Positions 36,591-49,446 of a stretch of DNA of 64,000 nt are shown here, in pieces. The stretch comes from Antilocapra americana. Lineage: Eukaryota; Chordata; Mammalia; Artiodactyla; Antilocapridae. Position 1 is the stretch's first letter, and the number at the start of each line of letters is the position of its first letter. The translations under genes and the position numbers were made by a program. Under the pieces are notes generated by a model. That model was not told where the DNA came from and did not search any database. It saw only the letters and a list, made by a program, of their open reading frames with translations. The stretch spans positions 18,355,119-18,419,118 of the forward strand of contig ML661885.1 in assembly GCA_007570785.1 (NCBI GenBank). The letters run 5' to 3'.

Positions 36591-37593
36591 GCTTTTTAGG
36601 GTTTTTTTTTCACTTTTGCTTTTCTTTTTGAAATCTTTTCAGTATATGTTTTACATCACCTCACCGAGCCATGTGATAGTAATATATTTTGAAATATAAA
36701 AACCTGAGATTAAATGTTTGATTTTTGACAGTGTTCTTAAATATAATAAATTCAAAAGGAAATACTGTTAAGTTAAAATGGAGTGTTTTTCATTAAGTCC
36801 AATCAAATGGTAGACAACAAAGGATCTTTTATTTGAGAATATGAAGTGAAAATGAAAACCAGAAAAACCTTACTAAGAAAAGGTCCAGCTAAATTATATT
36901 GGAAAGAGGTCTCCAGATTGAGCTTGGGTGTTTCTTTTGCTAAAAGTGAATTAAACTAAGATATGTTATGAAGAAATATTTTACAAAGAAGCAAAACTTA
37001 ATGCTTTGTGGAGATGAAAATAAGGTCTAAGGATGGTTGACTTTGAAAATAATTCGAAAGAAAGATCACATATGAGAAAAATTGCCACAGCATCTGATCT
37101 TTTCTTATAATCATAACAGAGAAATGTTTGGGGGAAAGTAACGCTGCCATGGCAATGCTGTAAAATTCTAGAAGGGGTGTTTACATTTCAGAATTACCCC
37201 TCCTTAAACTACTGGTTTATGATAGCTAATGAGATGATATCCAAATGTTGAAAACAGGAAAATTCAAATGAAAATCTAAATGTGAAATATAATATAATGA
37301 AATAACTAAGCAACATAATACTACTCTGAATGTTTGTGCAAATATTGCAAAATGAGCTGCAATACATTAAAATTCTTTAGTGCTTGTGTAATACATAAGT
37401 GAAGGTTTACATATAAAAGTTTTAGCTATCAAAAAAGGGATCTTTGTATCAGAGTATCCTAAATTTTTTACTTGAAAACATCACTAACATCGTGGGGTGT
37501 GTTCTGAAAAGTTGTCATTAAATCTATTTGCATACCGCTTTGTAAACTGAAGTTCAAGGTAAGAATAGAATAGGCTGATCAAAACAGTCTATT

Positions 37594-37649
37594 TGTTATC
37601 AAATGCATCCTTTAGCTTTACTGTTATCAAATGCATCCTAAAGCTTTAT
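37594..37649 (+). repeat. Two-copy tandem repeat, 28-bp unit
   Basis: Units 37,594-37,621 and 37,622-37,649 both start TGTTATCAAATGCATCC and differ at three positions, so the duplication is not very recent. Confidence 0.85.
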
Positions 37650-39120
37650 TTCAGCTGAGTGGCAGGAAGCTTTGGAGAATACAAATGGTAGAGAAAACAA
37701 TAATTTCAGTTTTAGAGATTTTAAAGGGCTGAATATCTTTTATGTAAGTAAAGAGTTGAACAGAATGACAATTTTAAATGAGCTACAGTTATAATAATAG
37801 TATTTTGAAAATTAATATAGAAAACAAAATTGTATAACAAATTATGGTAAATATTTCTAAATTATCCCATTTTCACTGTAAAATGTTAAAGGTGGTCTTT
37901 GTATGACCTTTGCTTTCATTTCTTTTCTCTTTAAATATCACTGGCAGGGAACTGGAGCCCTGAAACCCAGGTAGAGAAGACACACTAAAAGATGGTCAGT
38001 CTATCCTGACTGTACATCTTCTCACACATTTATTGCAAACTGACACTCATATAACAGCTTTTCTTTTTCATCACAAAGATTCAACAAAGAACAGTTCCAG
38101 TATCAGGGGAAAATCATATCCCAGGAAAAAGAAAGATGCCATAACTGCATATTCAGGCTGCATAAATACAACGTGGCAGGATAATTGTAATATTTGTAAG
38201 TGACAGTGTTTTACAATTTAAAGAAGTCAATAATCTAAATTTGAGAGTATTTAGGTGTAATTATATATAAGTATGTAGGCATCCTGTATTACATGCAATA
38301 CACAAATATGAATTTCATTTCCAAATGAAATGCATAAACATCATTAGTTTTTCTTTAAAATATTCTTTGATGAATATGTATTTATGTATCAAATGTATCT
38401 CTACAGACTAAATTATGAGTTTCATGCTAGTCTGTATATCATGATATTCTAATATTAAATAAAATTATACATTTTATGCATTCACTTAAACATAAGAACA
38501 TTCTCAATGACACAAATGTAAGCACAATGTGCACAAACTGACATATTTTTAAACAAATAGCAACAAAATAGTCTGACAAACATTTCAAGTAAATAAAGAT
38601 GCTGACGTTTTTCAAAAGAACTTTCTAAGTTAACTATAATGCTTTAAATATAAGTGAATATTGTTTTCAAATTATGTTAAAGCAAAATTCTCAATGATTC
38701 TCCATAGTAACTTTCAAAAGAAGTTAATTTTTAAGTGGTTTTGATTAAATTTCCAAAATATAAAGGAAAACTATTTTTATCTCTGTCTATTAAGACCCAT
38801 GTAATGAGGAAAACATGATTCCAGATCTATAACTTTTATAAATCATACTAAAGATAAATGTTTTAAGATCTATAGTGACCACCTGTGTAGTTGACCAAGA
38901 TGATGGCAAAAATCATGCATGTCATTTCACTGAATTATTTTTAGTAGCTATAAGTGCTATATTTAGTCCATTTATTTCAAATAAATTTTTTCCCATAAAT
39001 ATTCTTAGTAGTATAACCTAGTCACAAAGAATATTTTATACCAAAAATTAACTTAAAAAAATAATATTGCATCCTATGGGATACTCTTCTTTCTAAAAGT
39101 ATAAATTTATCCAAACTAAG

Positions 39121-39144
39121 CACACAAACACACACACACACACA
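39121..39144. repeat. (CA)n microsatellite
   Basis: A CA run with an early interruption. Confidence 0.85.
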
Positions 39145-39561
39145 TTTTGCCAGGAGAAATTGTTTTTATCATTAAAGTAAACTGAAAGTGTAGTCATTAA
39201 AGTGATTATTACATTGTCATGTATGAAATTATGTAGCTGTTAAAATATATAATCATTTTATTTAAACAATTTTACATAGTTAACAACATATCGGTAAGTA
39301 TTGTCAATGATTTTTATGAAGTGTAAATATTTTAAAATATCAACTAACACATGTATCTATTCAAATTCTAAGATAACTTCATTCACCTAAGACTGTAAAA
39401 TCAAGCTAAATAGCTAACTAAGATATTTTATAATCTCTTAATTTCATAGAAAAATATGTATTAACAATGTACAGTATTTAAGGAAATTAATATTAGCCTT
39501 CTTATACACAGAAAGTACATTTGTGCATCTATTGCCATTAGTGTAAATACAGAGATATCAT

Positions 39562-39579
39562 TATATATATATATATATC
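39562..39579. repeat. (TA)n microsatellite
   Basis: A short uninterrupted TA run. Confidence 0.85.
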
Positions 39580-42500
39580 TTGTCAATTGATGTATTTTGT
39601 GTAGAGAAGGAAAGCATTCTCATAATCTAGAATAAAGCAATAAAGGGGTATAGGTATGTTTGTAGAAACAGAGGAAAAGAATTGGTAGCTTTACAAAGAG
39701 TTATTACAGTAGAATGTTAATGTGTTTGAAAATGAGTATGAAGGCATTATACTATATACAAAAATCTCATTGATAATTTTTCTTCTCTCTCTCCTTTTCT
39801 GTATGTGTGTATGTGTTTGGCTCCTAACAAGGAAATGAACATTTGAGATGAAGGGAAAAGATAACTGTACAGAAATTTCAAATAGAGCATTTTGGTTAAA
39901 ATTACTAAATTAAAATTTGAATTCAATTGTGTTTTCTTTCCTGAAATAGAATAGATGAGCATGAGAATCACATAATATTTTGAAATATTTCTATTACAAT
40001 TTTCCAATGTATATGTTTGTATCACTTATATCCTATAATATTATAAGATATTCTAATGGAATGTATAAAAATAGCATGAAATAAACCTGAAAGGGTCATC
40101 TTTGTAGCATGAATACCAAGACTTCAAGGAAAGAGAAAGTTTCTTATCATTTGATTCAGCTATAACTACTTTAAACCTAAGGAATTTTATGTGTATGTAC
40201 TTGTTGGTTTTTTAAATTTGTCATTGTTTCAATATTCTAGGGCCAAAAGAAAATAATATGGGGGGGATAAAAGAGAACTTACATAGTCACCTAATGGTTA
40301 CTCTCTTGGCCACTTTAATATTATGCATTTAGATAGTTATTATCCAAGTAATTCCAATGCTACAGCATCCAGGTGATGCAAGTAAATGCCCTCAACAGAG
40401 AAGAGCCCCTCATAGCAGATATCATTCACTAGTACCTGACTACATAGATTCCTCAGGTTTTTAGTCTTAAAACACATTTCTATATAGAAAGAATTCACTT
40501 TAACTAGAAGGGTAGCAATGATCTTTGTCCTGAAGTTGACAAAAAGCAGTAGACAAAAAGTTATCTGTAATTCTCAAGTGGGCATATCCATTTCCTAATT
40601 CCTAGATAATTAAGGAGGATAAAACTATATATACTCTGATCACCTCCTTTCAAGATGATTAAACTCATGATACAGTGGAATCAAAGGAAGTTAAGGAGGT
40701 GGGGGAGAATATAAGGGAATGGAGGGAGAAAGACCTTTTTCTTGGCTCCACAAAAGGTTGAGGGCCTAATTATTTTTAAGTATAATCCAACCAACCTCTT
40801 TTTTAATGCTTAGCTGCACTGAGTGACACTATTTGTGATGCCCAGTGTGCTGAAACTGAGCAGGTTGCTGTCAGTTTAAAAATGACTATAATAAAAGTGA
40901 CCATGAAGATGGATCTTGTGATTTTGCGTTTCTAATCAGTCATCTGTGAAGAACACTTTTGCTTGGATTCAGCATACTGGTGACAGCCATGATTGATAGT
41001 GCATGAGGATGAAAAAAGGTTATTAACTGTCTTCCTATTAAGCTCAATGTTTTACCCCTTTAGGTGCATCTCATAGTTTAAGTTAAAGTACTTACTCAGG
41101 TAAGGTCAAGAATGAACTCTATGGAGATGGTATCCATTCTGCTGAAAACAAGCAAGGTGGCCTTGCATTGATTTTTTTTTTTAAATTTAGCACTTAAACT
41201 ACACTTAATTACACCATTTTATTCATTAGCTAAAAAGACAAATTCTCCCTTTCCAATAGCATCCACAGTGAAAACACTAAGTGTACAGAAAATACTTTTA
41301 ATTGTAAAGATTTGAATATAGAGCTGACTAGAAACGTGTGTGGCATGTACATCAATCTATATTTAAACAGATGATCATATACTGTATAGTCTGAGGATAT
41401 GTTTGGGGGTAGACACTAAATTTATTTATGATGACAAAATAAATATCTGTATAATATGTGCAAAAAATTATTTAATTGTAAATTATTTATATGTGGCAGA
41501 GGAAAAATAATGAAAAAATTACCATTTCTAGGAAATGCAGAGAAACTAATAGAATATTTAGATATTTGTTTTCATTTAAATGCAATGTATTAACTTATGA
41601 ACTTCATCTTACTTTAACTTTTTAAATTAGAAATATTATGAATGACAGTATCTGTCCATGTCTTTGACTAGCATACACACGTTCAAATACAAATAGTCTT
41701 ATAAACCTAAGGTATTTAAAGTTGCCCAAAAAATACATAAATAAAGTTGTCCACTAACTGAGTATGCTATTTCATTAAGTGAAATAACAAAATTTTAAAT
41801 GTTATATTTCTTTTAGCCATTTATTCATCCTGAAGCTAAAAATGTACTGAAAAGTTTTTGCACATTTCATTGAACTTCTCTTTGAGAACACTGTAAATTT
41901 ACAAGTTTGTTCCTGGAAGATAACAGATTAAATATATGCATTTTCATTTAAAACCATGGAATTATATTTCTTCATACATTTTCCACTGTAAACACTCAGT
42001 ACCTATTGAATGCAATGTGAATTAGCAAAAATATTAAAGGATATCAATAACTTCGTGCTGAGTTAACTATTTAAACTATAACCAAATTTCAGTTCTGTAT
42101 GCTTGATGGTTCTTCACTGAACAACTCTGCAGAGTGGCATAGAATAAGAAAATGTTATCTGAATGCTATTAGAGTTTTAGTGAAGGCGAAATCATATTAT
42201 GTCCAAAAGTTTTCTCTAGCATTATCATGACCTGCTTCTCCAATGTCAGTTATTATACCCATTTTGAGTCTGTAATAAATTATATGCTGAAAAATGTACT
42301 GTTTTAATATTAGGATCCATCAACAATGAAATATAGAGAAAGTAAGGAAATGAAGTTCAAGATTTCACTGAATTTCTCTCTAGAGCCACAAAAATTGGCT
42401 CTGTCCTACTTTGCTTAATATTACAATTGCTGTTTTAAGAAACCTTTCCAGTCCTCTAGGATTTTATGCATGCCAAGGATAATTTAAATACTTACACACT

Positions 42501-42662
42501 TTAGAGCCTAAAAAAGTTTAGATGTTAGATCAATATGAAAGCTGTTTATTTAGTGAATTGCATTTACGTGAGGCAGACTTAAAGGTAGATTTTAGAATTC
42601 ATACAAGATTTCCTCAATATTGCACAGGAACTTCATTATGAAATGGATTTCTCTTTCTGTCC

Positions 42663-42690
42663 CATCCAACTTCAACAGACAAGTTGGATG
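42663..42690. other. Perfect 10-bp stem hairpin
   Basis: Arms CATCCAACTT (42,663-42,672) and AAGTTGGATG (42,681-42,690) flank an 8-nt loop. Confidence 0.85.
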
Positions 42691-43439
42691 TGTTCCGAAA
42701 CTTTGAAATCAATGATGAAATCAGTGATAGAAGGGCTCATATGGTTAATGATAACATACCATACAGATAATTGTTAAAGGTTTCACAGTGGAATTATAAT
42801 GGAGAAAAAGTATAAGTATGCTGTGTTTCTCAAAAACGCTCTGTGCTTTTAAAATCAAAAAAAGAAAAATGTATTTTCAATCTATCTCATGTTAATTAAC
42901 AAGCTGTTCTAAAATACTAGCAAAAGTCCCATCTTATTCTGTCTGCCTACTTTCGAGTGTCTTAAGGAAAATGAAATTACAAAGGCTGGGTAGGCCCAAG
43001 AGAAACGCTCAAATTTCCCAGTTGAGGCTCTGCTTCTTCTCTAGAGAACTGAGATCTAGAACACACATTACACACAGCCCACATTTTAGGAAAGAACAAG
43101 GAAAGGACAGTTTCAGGTGAAGAGTAGGTCATTTCCAAGGCAATCAGCATAGCTGAAAGTGATGCTGAGTTTTTGCAGAATCCAACACTTCGAAGACAGT
43201 AAAAGTTTAAAAAGGTCACAGTTTCCTATATCCTTTTGGAACTCCAGAATGTTTCATTAATTTTGTCCAAGCAAGATAGAACTGGTGAAGAAAAGCCCCA
43301 TACCTTTGGGCAAACCTTTTAAATTTGATTCTGAGGCTACTGTGATTGGGTTTCAGGGAACACTGGGACACAAGGCATCTTTAGTTTACACCATCTAGGG
43401 CTCGGATTACTTTTAGTTTGAAACTCTCTTGCGAAGCTC

Positions 43440-43960
43440 TTCCAATCTTACGTGCGTCCCTTCCCCCGCCCCCTCCTTTCCCTCCTCTTCTAGACCTACA
43501 GGGTAGGGGTATGAATTGGGTGGTGCACATCTGTGTAGCCAGACCCGGGAGGCTGACAGCTGCGGTCCACTCCCAGACCGTGTACCTGAGCGTGGCGGCC
43601 ACTCTGCTCTTCTGCCCAACCCACTCCTGCCTGCCGTGTTGCCGCTGTCACACCAGCCGGTGATTTGATAGGCTTGTCGGGTTGCCATGGTGTTGACTTC
43701 TTGCCTCTGAGGAGCTGCCCAATGACTGGAGGTCTGGGATTAAAGCGGGAAGAGGCAGCGGCCACAGTGAATTTCAGCGGCAGCTGCAGCAGCAAGAAAC
43801 AAGGAGTGAGAGGACTAGGTCTTTAGATTGCGCTCCGCCCGCAGCCAGGGCTGCAGGGCACCGCAGGAGAGGAGGTGGGGGTAGGGGGAAGGTTGGAAGG
43901 ATGACCACTGGAAGCCAGAGGATGCAAGTGAGGGGTTTCAGACGCCCTCAGGAATAACGC
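43440..43960. promoter_or_regulatory. GC-rich, weak CpG-island-like segment
   Basis: Composition rises sharply from the AT-rich left flank. CpGs are frequent around 43,540-43,680 and 43,820-43,870. Overlapping frames on both strands (80-99 codons) are composition artefacts. Possibly the shoulder of the CpG island at 44,440. Confidence 0.45.
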
Positions 43961-44439
43961 CGAAGTAATCGGCACGCGTTGAGAGGGAAAATTGTCCGGA
44001 ATTCGTTATCATTCACACAAGACATGACCAGGGCGGGTAGTGGTGGGACTGGGGTGTTAAAAGGGACTTAAGTGGATGATACACTGCCTCCTTCAACCCC
44101 CACCCTTCATTTGGGAAATGAAGTCATTTGACAAATAAAGAGGTGCTATCCGGTAAACTTTAAATCACGATAACTAACTTAATCCCGAGAAGAGAAAGTG
44201 CAATAAGACGGCAGCCAAGTAAAAGAAAATAGTAGCCCGGGGGATGGGGGGTGCGGGAACGATGCTGGCGTGAGAGGTGGGATGCAGAGAGTTGCGTGTG
44301 CGACGCACAACCCCAGACGGGAACTGTAAACTAGGAAATGAAAGGGAAAGAACCCGCTTCTGTTATAAATTAGGAGGTAGGTGAAGGTTACGCAAAGAAG
44401 AAAAGAGAAAGTAAAGCTGTTAAAAGAATAGAATAAAAC

Positions 44440-45060
44440 CCCTGGGAGTTGAACTCGCAATCTTCCCCGCTCTCCTCCGCCCCCCCCCCCCTCCACCCCA
44501 ACCCCGCGCCTCTCCAACCCAAGGGGAGAAGGAGGAGGAGAAGGAGAGTGCATTCTGGTGTGATGAGAACTCTCTGGAATGTCTGGAGGAGAGGATAGGA
44601 GTGCGAGGGTAAGAAGACCCGGGTGCTAAATTAAAACGGCAGGAGAGAGAAACGGGGGAGGGGCGGGGGAGGCAGGAAATATTCGGCGATTCACCCGAGG
44701 GACGAAGAGATGCAGGAGAGAGAGATGCCAGGAGAAGGGAAAAGAAGTGCAGAAGTTCAGACCTGTAGCGTAAAGGCACTACTAGAGTCAGTAAGAGAGC
44801 AGGCGGAAAAAGGTGTGTGCAGCTGCGGGAGGGCGTGGGAAGGCCCCCGCTGTCAACCAGAGGCAGCAATCGCCAGGACTGAGGCAGAAAGGACAGAGAG
44901 TTGCAGGGACTCGGGCGGTAGCGCGAGCACCGCGGGGCAGCACCCATGAGCTGGGACCAGGTGCCGCGCCGCCCGCGCCCGGCTCGGGGCGACGCGGGGA
45001 CTTCTCTGGCAAGAAGAAGAGCTGGTCGCTCAGCCTGCTGGAGGTCACGATTCACCGCGA
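44440..45060. promoter_or_regulatory. CpG-island-like segment
   Basis: GC-rich, with the densest CpGs at about 44,920-45,010. A C-run followed by C/T-rich sequence lies at about 44,477-44,498. No TATA box is evident. The 217-codon minus-strand frame at 44,420-45,073 is rich in S, P, R and L without a domain, so I treat it as chance. It could be a promoter; direction is unknown. Confidence 0.5.
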
Positions 45061-45599
45061 GTCCCAAATCCACGTCTCACTAACTACTTTACAGCCACTT
45101 TCATTGATTTTCTTTAACAAATAAACATAATACCCGTTACAGCAACACTTCCTCTTGCTGCAGCCAGAATGTCAGAAGCTCTGATGGTTGCATTACTCCG
45201 GACAGCAGTTCTCCTAGCTCTAAATGAACTATTTTCTTTCACTTAAAGGATCAGCTGTGTCATGACCTTCGGGTTTGGGGCGTCCAGTTCTCGCCCCCCA
45301 CCGTCCTCTATAGTTTGGGAATCACATTTTAGTATGAGTAGAAGACAGGTTCAGACACAAGTTTCCAGATCTGGTAGGGCTCACTGACATTTGCATATTA
45401 ATCTTTGCTAATAAAAAGTAACTCAATTTGGAAGGGAAACGCCGGTAAAGAAATTGATTCCTTTGCAACTGCAGGGAGATTAACGCTAGTCCGACAGCCA
45501 CACCTAAGCTACTCCCCTTGAGCTGTCTCTTAAAAATATTTCCTTTTAAAATAAAGAAAGTATTTATTTTAAAGTAGCCCCCCTTCAAGAGTGGTTTCT

Positions 45600-46350
45600 G
45601 CTCGAGGTTCTTCCATACATGTCAAAGGGTTGTTGAATTATTCATTATTGTAATTACTATCATCATTGTCATTATCCCTTTCCATGTGGAAATAATTTTA
45701 TTATCGTAATTTGATATCTGAAGAATTTCCTGTTAGTCGTTTGATAATCATTTTTTTCTTCTGAAAAGAAAAGTTTTGTTTATAAATGAGATAGAGAAAA
45801 TGTTTTAAATGCTTTGATGTTTGCTATAGATTTCCGTTTATCTAATCGATCGGAATGCCAATAAAATCGATTAAAGGTTTAGTGTTTTACAAACAACCAT
45901 TTTGTGCTTTTTGATTTTACGTTCAGAATGATTTTAATAAAGCTAATGTTCTCCTTTAACAAACCTTTTTAAAAAACCCAAACCTTGATCGTTTTCCTTT
46001 TATTATCAGAAATTGCCACTTAAAGTTCTTCTAACAGAAAAATTAAAAAAAATACAAGCAATGGCTGCAATGGTTTAAATTCCAACCTCTTGTTGTTCAA
46101 AGTATTTAAATAAAGCCCCTTAAAATCTTGGTGAATTATATGCGATCATCCAGTGATTGCGGAATATTAAATTAAACTTAGATAAATCCGCATTGAAGGA
46201 GGCAGCACCCAATCCTGAATTTATTTCCCATTTTCTCTAACAGCATCACTGCGCTCCTCTCTTTGCAATGACAATGTGCCAAATCTGGGCATTTTGAAAA
46301 CATTTTCCATATGCTTTAACAGGGGACTGATAGACAAAGAAGAAAAGGAG
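45600..46350. promoter_or_regulatory. Candidate conserved non-coding element
   Basis: A repeat-free AT-rich stretch dense in homeodomain-type TAAT/ATTA cores. It has two ATCGAT cores (45,845-45,850 and 45,866-45,871), CAATAAAA between them, and an NFI-like TGCCA-N4-TGGGCA at 46,277-46,291. Enhancer function is inferred from motif density only. Confidence 0.35.
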
Positions 46351-47411
46351 ATGATCTTTTTGCTCTGAGGTATATTTTCTTTAACCTTTTTCTGTTAGAC
46401 TTTTACTTTTAATTATTTTAAAGTAAAACTTGGAAAATCATTTAATGCTTTTTTTTTGCTTTCACATTTTTTCCCTTTCTTGTAGTTTATTCCTAAAGTG
46501 GAATTTTGATTACAATATAATGTAAAGTTATCATTTCTATACCTTGACAAACAACATTTATTTCAAAATCTGTGATTCATCTAGTTTGCTAGCTGCCTTT
46601 TGTAATTAAAGATGGATTTAATTATACATTTTATAACTTAGATCAGATGGGCTGTTTGTTTGCTGTAGGATTTAATGGTGCTTTTGTCTAATATTTAGGG
46701 ATGTTTCATACAGAGGTGGTGGCTTTTCTTCAACTATAAAGATCTGGAATTTTTTTTTTTTTGCCTTAGAAATGTGGATGTTTGGATGACTTTAATGTCT
46801 TGTTTTAAAATAATTCTGTTTGGTGGCTGCAGTTAATATATTGTCATTTCACTGACTAAATATAGATGTTTCAGGTTTAAAAAGATTACAATTGTATCTT
46901 CTATTCAGAGAAATCACAGTTATTCTTTTTTTCCCTGGCTTGTCTGTCTTTTCCCATCTGCATCGTTGTCTGTTACAGCTCTTCCTCAGACCGAATGTAA
47001 AATTTCGTTGGCTACTCTTGCTGGAAATATCTCCTTGTATTTCGAGAAGTGTGTGTTTGTGACCCTAGATGGTGTGAGTGTGCAAGTGTGTAGGATGGTG
47101 GGGGACAGTGGTGATAAAGAGTTCTCATTCATTTGCATAAGAGATATAGAAGTGCTTGTGAAGTTGGTGAACTGCTATTGTTTGGGAACAGACCTGTCTG
47201 ATTTTGTTTATAAACACTGGGCTGGTTGCCTAGAGGGAAAGGAGGTCACAGCACTGTCTAAGCCCTGACCTCTGGAAGGCCAGAGGGCTTATGACTTTTC
47301 TCTTGTCTTTCCTTTCTCCCCTTGCTTAATTCTCCCCTGAGACCCTCCATAACCCCTCTCCCCTCCCTATACCTTACCTTACCTATGTCTAACTCTACAT
47401 AATGACCCCCT
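46351..47411. other. Unassigned sequence with a splice-acceptor-like site
   Basis: A pyrimidine tract ending 'ttgtctgttacag' stops at about 46,978 and is followed by a 100-codon open frame (46,966-47,268) with no recognised domain. A short perfect hairpin (CCTCTGG-AAGG-CCAGAGG) lies at 47,269-47,286. Confidence 0.35.
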
Positions 47412-47431
47412 GCACACACACACACACACAA
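47412..47431. repeat. (CA)n microsatellite
   Basis: A pure CA run. Confidence 0.9.
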
Positions 47432-47693
47432 AACAGGGTCAGAACCTCCAGGGAGAAAACAAGATAAAGCCGATTTACTTCAAAGTTACAGCAAAAACTG
47501 GACTTAAGTATAGAAAGGGAGGCATATATGAGAATATGGAAATACAGAGATAGAACCTGGGAATAGGAGGGAGTCATTTTTATCCTTAAAAAAAAACAAA
47601 ACAAAAAGGAGGCTACAGAAAAGAACCAGGTTGGGGGAGGGGAGAGAATCAGTGAAGGAGGGATTTAACTGCCCACAAATACTGCACATAGAC

Positions 47694-47694
47694 A

Positions 47695-47738
<44 letters not shown>
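47694..47738. repeat. (CT)n(CA)n compound microsatellite
   Basis: CT units (47,694-47,712) join CA units. The minus-strand frames crossing it translate as VCVC and ERER runs and are not genes. Confidence 0.92.
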
Positions 47739-47739
<1 letters not shown>

Positions 47740-48569
47740 ACCATGTCTTTCTTCTTTGAATGTCATTTTATCTAGTTCACTCTCATCATCAAAGAGAGTG
47801 TCCGTTCTGAATGTTAGTTCATATTTTAATTCTCTTCTCTCCCTTTTGTGAATTCTCAAGGAAAAACACCTTTTTTTCATGGTAATGAGAAGTGGCTTTC
47901 CCACACAATTTTTTCAATTATTCCACTGGAAATATAATGTTCGTGACACTTGCCCAATATGCCTTGCACTTTCCGATTCACTGTCAACTTCACCATCTCC
48001 CCATTACATATATACCCACCCACCACACACACACACCTCTCCACTCAAACAAAATGACAGACATTGCTATCAGGTTTAAGTGTGTTTTGGAAAGAAGTTG
48101 CTGAGTTAAATAAAAATGTTAGTTAACAGACTGCCTTTGTTAAATAGCCCCCGGGTGGAGAAGACCCAACAAAAAGAAGGAAGGAGGAGGGGGGCTGAGG
48201 ATCTGAAAGTGTCTATGGTGATATAAAGAGTTCCTAACGCTGAAATCACTTGTAATACCTCGTTTCAAACTGAGCTCATCTATAGACCCCGGAAGCGCGG
48301 TCAAAAGACTGGAACCTTTCCCCCTTGGGCTGGGGTTGGTCTGGGACTGGAAGACTTAAGGGAGAGGGAGGTGGGGTATTTATTAGAGACTTGGCCAGAG
48401 CAGGGCGGGGGAAGTGGGGAATAGACAGCTAAAGACTCATCAAACCGATGGGAAAGCCCGGAGTGTCCGCCGCAGAGATTTGGGGAATAAAATACGCCGA
48501 GGAAAAGTCTAGAAGTGGAAATTACCTTTTGTTTCCATGTTAATTACTCCTTGCTGCCAACACTCCACA
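47739..48569. other. Sequence leading into a CpG island
   Basis: No gene or repeat recognised. Composition becomes more GC-rich from about 48,150. Confidence 0.4.
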
Positions 48570-49115
48570 CCCAACCACCTGGTAGCCCTCTTGGGTGCTC
48601 CCCCAGCTCGGTGCCCGGGATCAGGGTCCGAGTGCTCAGCCAGGGGCTAGACTCGCCGGGGGCAGCCCTGGGGAAAGTGCAGAAGAGGGTCTGGGCAAAG
48701 TTCTGGGTGCGGCAGGCAAACCTCGGCTCGTTTCACTTTGGAATCAAAAGTAGCCCAGCGTTCTGTGAGGGCGGCGGCGGGTTCGCGCAGAGTTTAGGGT
48801 CAGCGGGATGATGGGGGTGGGGGGGGCAGGGTCAAAGGTGGACTGCCAGGAGTCCGCAGAGACTCGAGCGGAGCAGCTGGGTTTCCCGGAGCCAGGAGCC
48901 GAGGACCAGGGCGCCGGGGGCAGCGGCCCAGCCGGGTCGAGCCTGACGGAACGCGCCCGCGCCCCGGAGCAGCCCGCGGGCTGGGCTCGAGCTCGCCCGC
49001 CTTGCCGCGCCCCTGCCCGCGGTGCCGCGCTCCGCGCCTCCGGGCCCACCCCTCGCAGACCTGCGGCCGCGGCTCCCAGCTCCCTTCCGCGCGCTCCAAG
49101 GCCGAGCCCCGGAGG
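48570..49115. promoter_or_regulatory. CpG island
   Basis: CpG density is high, strongest at about 48,870-49,080, where CG occurs every few bases. All six frames tend to be open, with overlapping A/P/R/G-rich frames on both strands; that is typical of islands and not coding evidence. The island ends abruptly at about 49,115. A promoter for a coding or non-coding transcript is likely. Confidence 0.72.
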
Positions 49116-49243
49116 AAACTCTTGACTCTGTGCTAGTTCCTCTCTGCCCCTTCCCCTCAGCCCATTAACACCCGACCCTCACCCCAGCCTGTCTTCTTAG
49201 GAAAGAGGTGAAAGAGGACCAAGAAGAGATGATTCAAAAGAAA

Positions 49244-49249
49244 ACACAC

Positions 49250-49293
<44 letters not shown>
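49244..49293. repeat. (CA)n microsatellite
   Basis: About 50 bp of CA with two early interruptions. Confidence 0.93.
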
Positions 49294-49296
<3 letters not shown>

Positions 49297-49399
49297 GGGG
49301 GGAACACTCGCTAGCAGAAGAGATTGCAAAAGTGGACGCCCCTCTTACAAATGCTTCTTCCTTTTGTTTTCTTACTTAGAATTCAATAACCAGCCCCCC

Positions 49400-49446
49400 A
49401 ACACACACACACACACACACACATACACACACACACACACACACAC
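49400..49446. repeat. (CA)n microsatellite
   Basis: About 47 bp of CA with one interruption, only 106 bp from the previous array. Confidence 0.93.

Larger units (their letters stand above)
36591..43439. other. AT-rich non-repetitive sequence
   Basis: No gene or interspersed repeat recognised. It contains a 28-bp tandem repeat (37,594-37,649), short CA (39,121-39,144) and TA (39,562-39,579) runs and a hairpin (42,663-42,690). Confidence 0.5.

Noticed and set aside
44420..45073. 217-codon minus-strand frame in a CpG-rich segment
   Set aside because: Low-complexity S/P/R/L-rich peptide with no domain, and stops are rare in GC-rich DNA; overlapping frames occur on the other strand.
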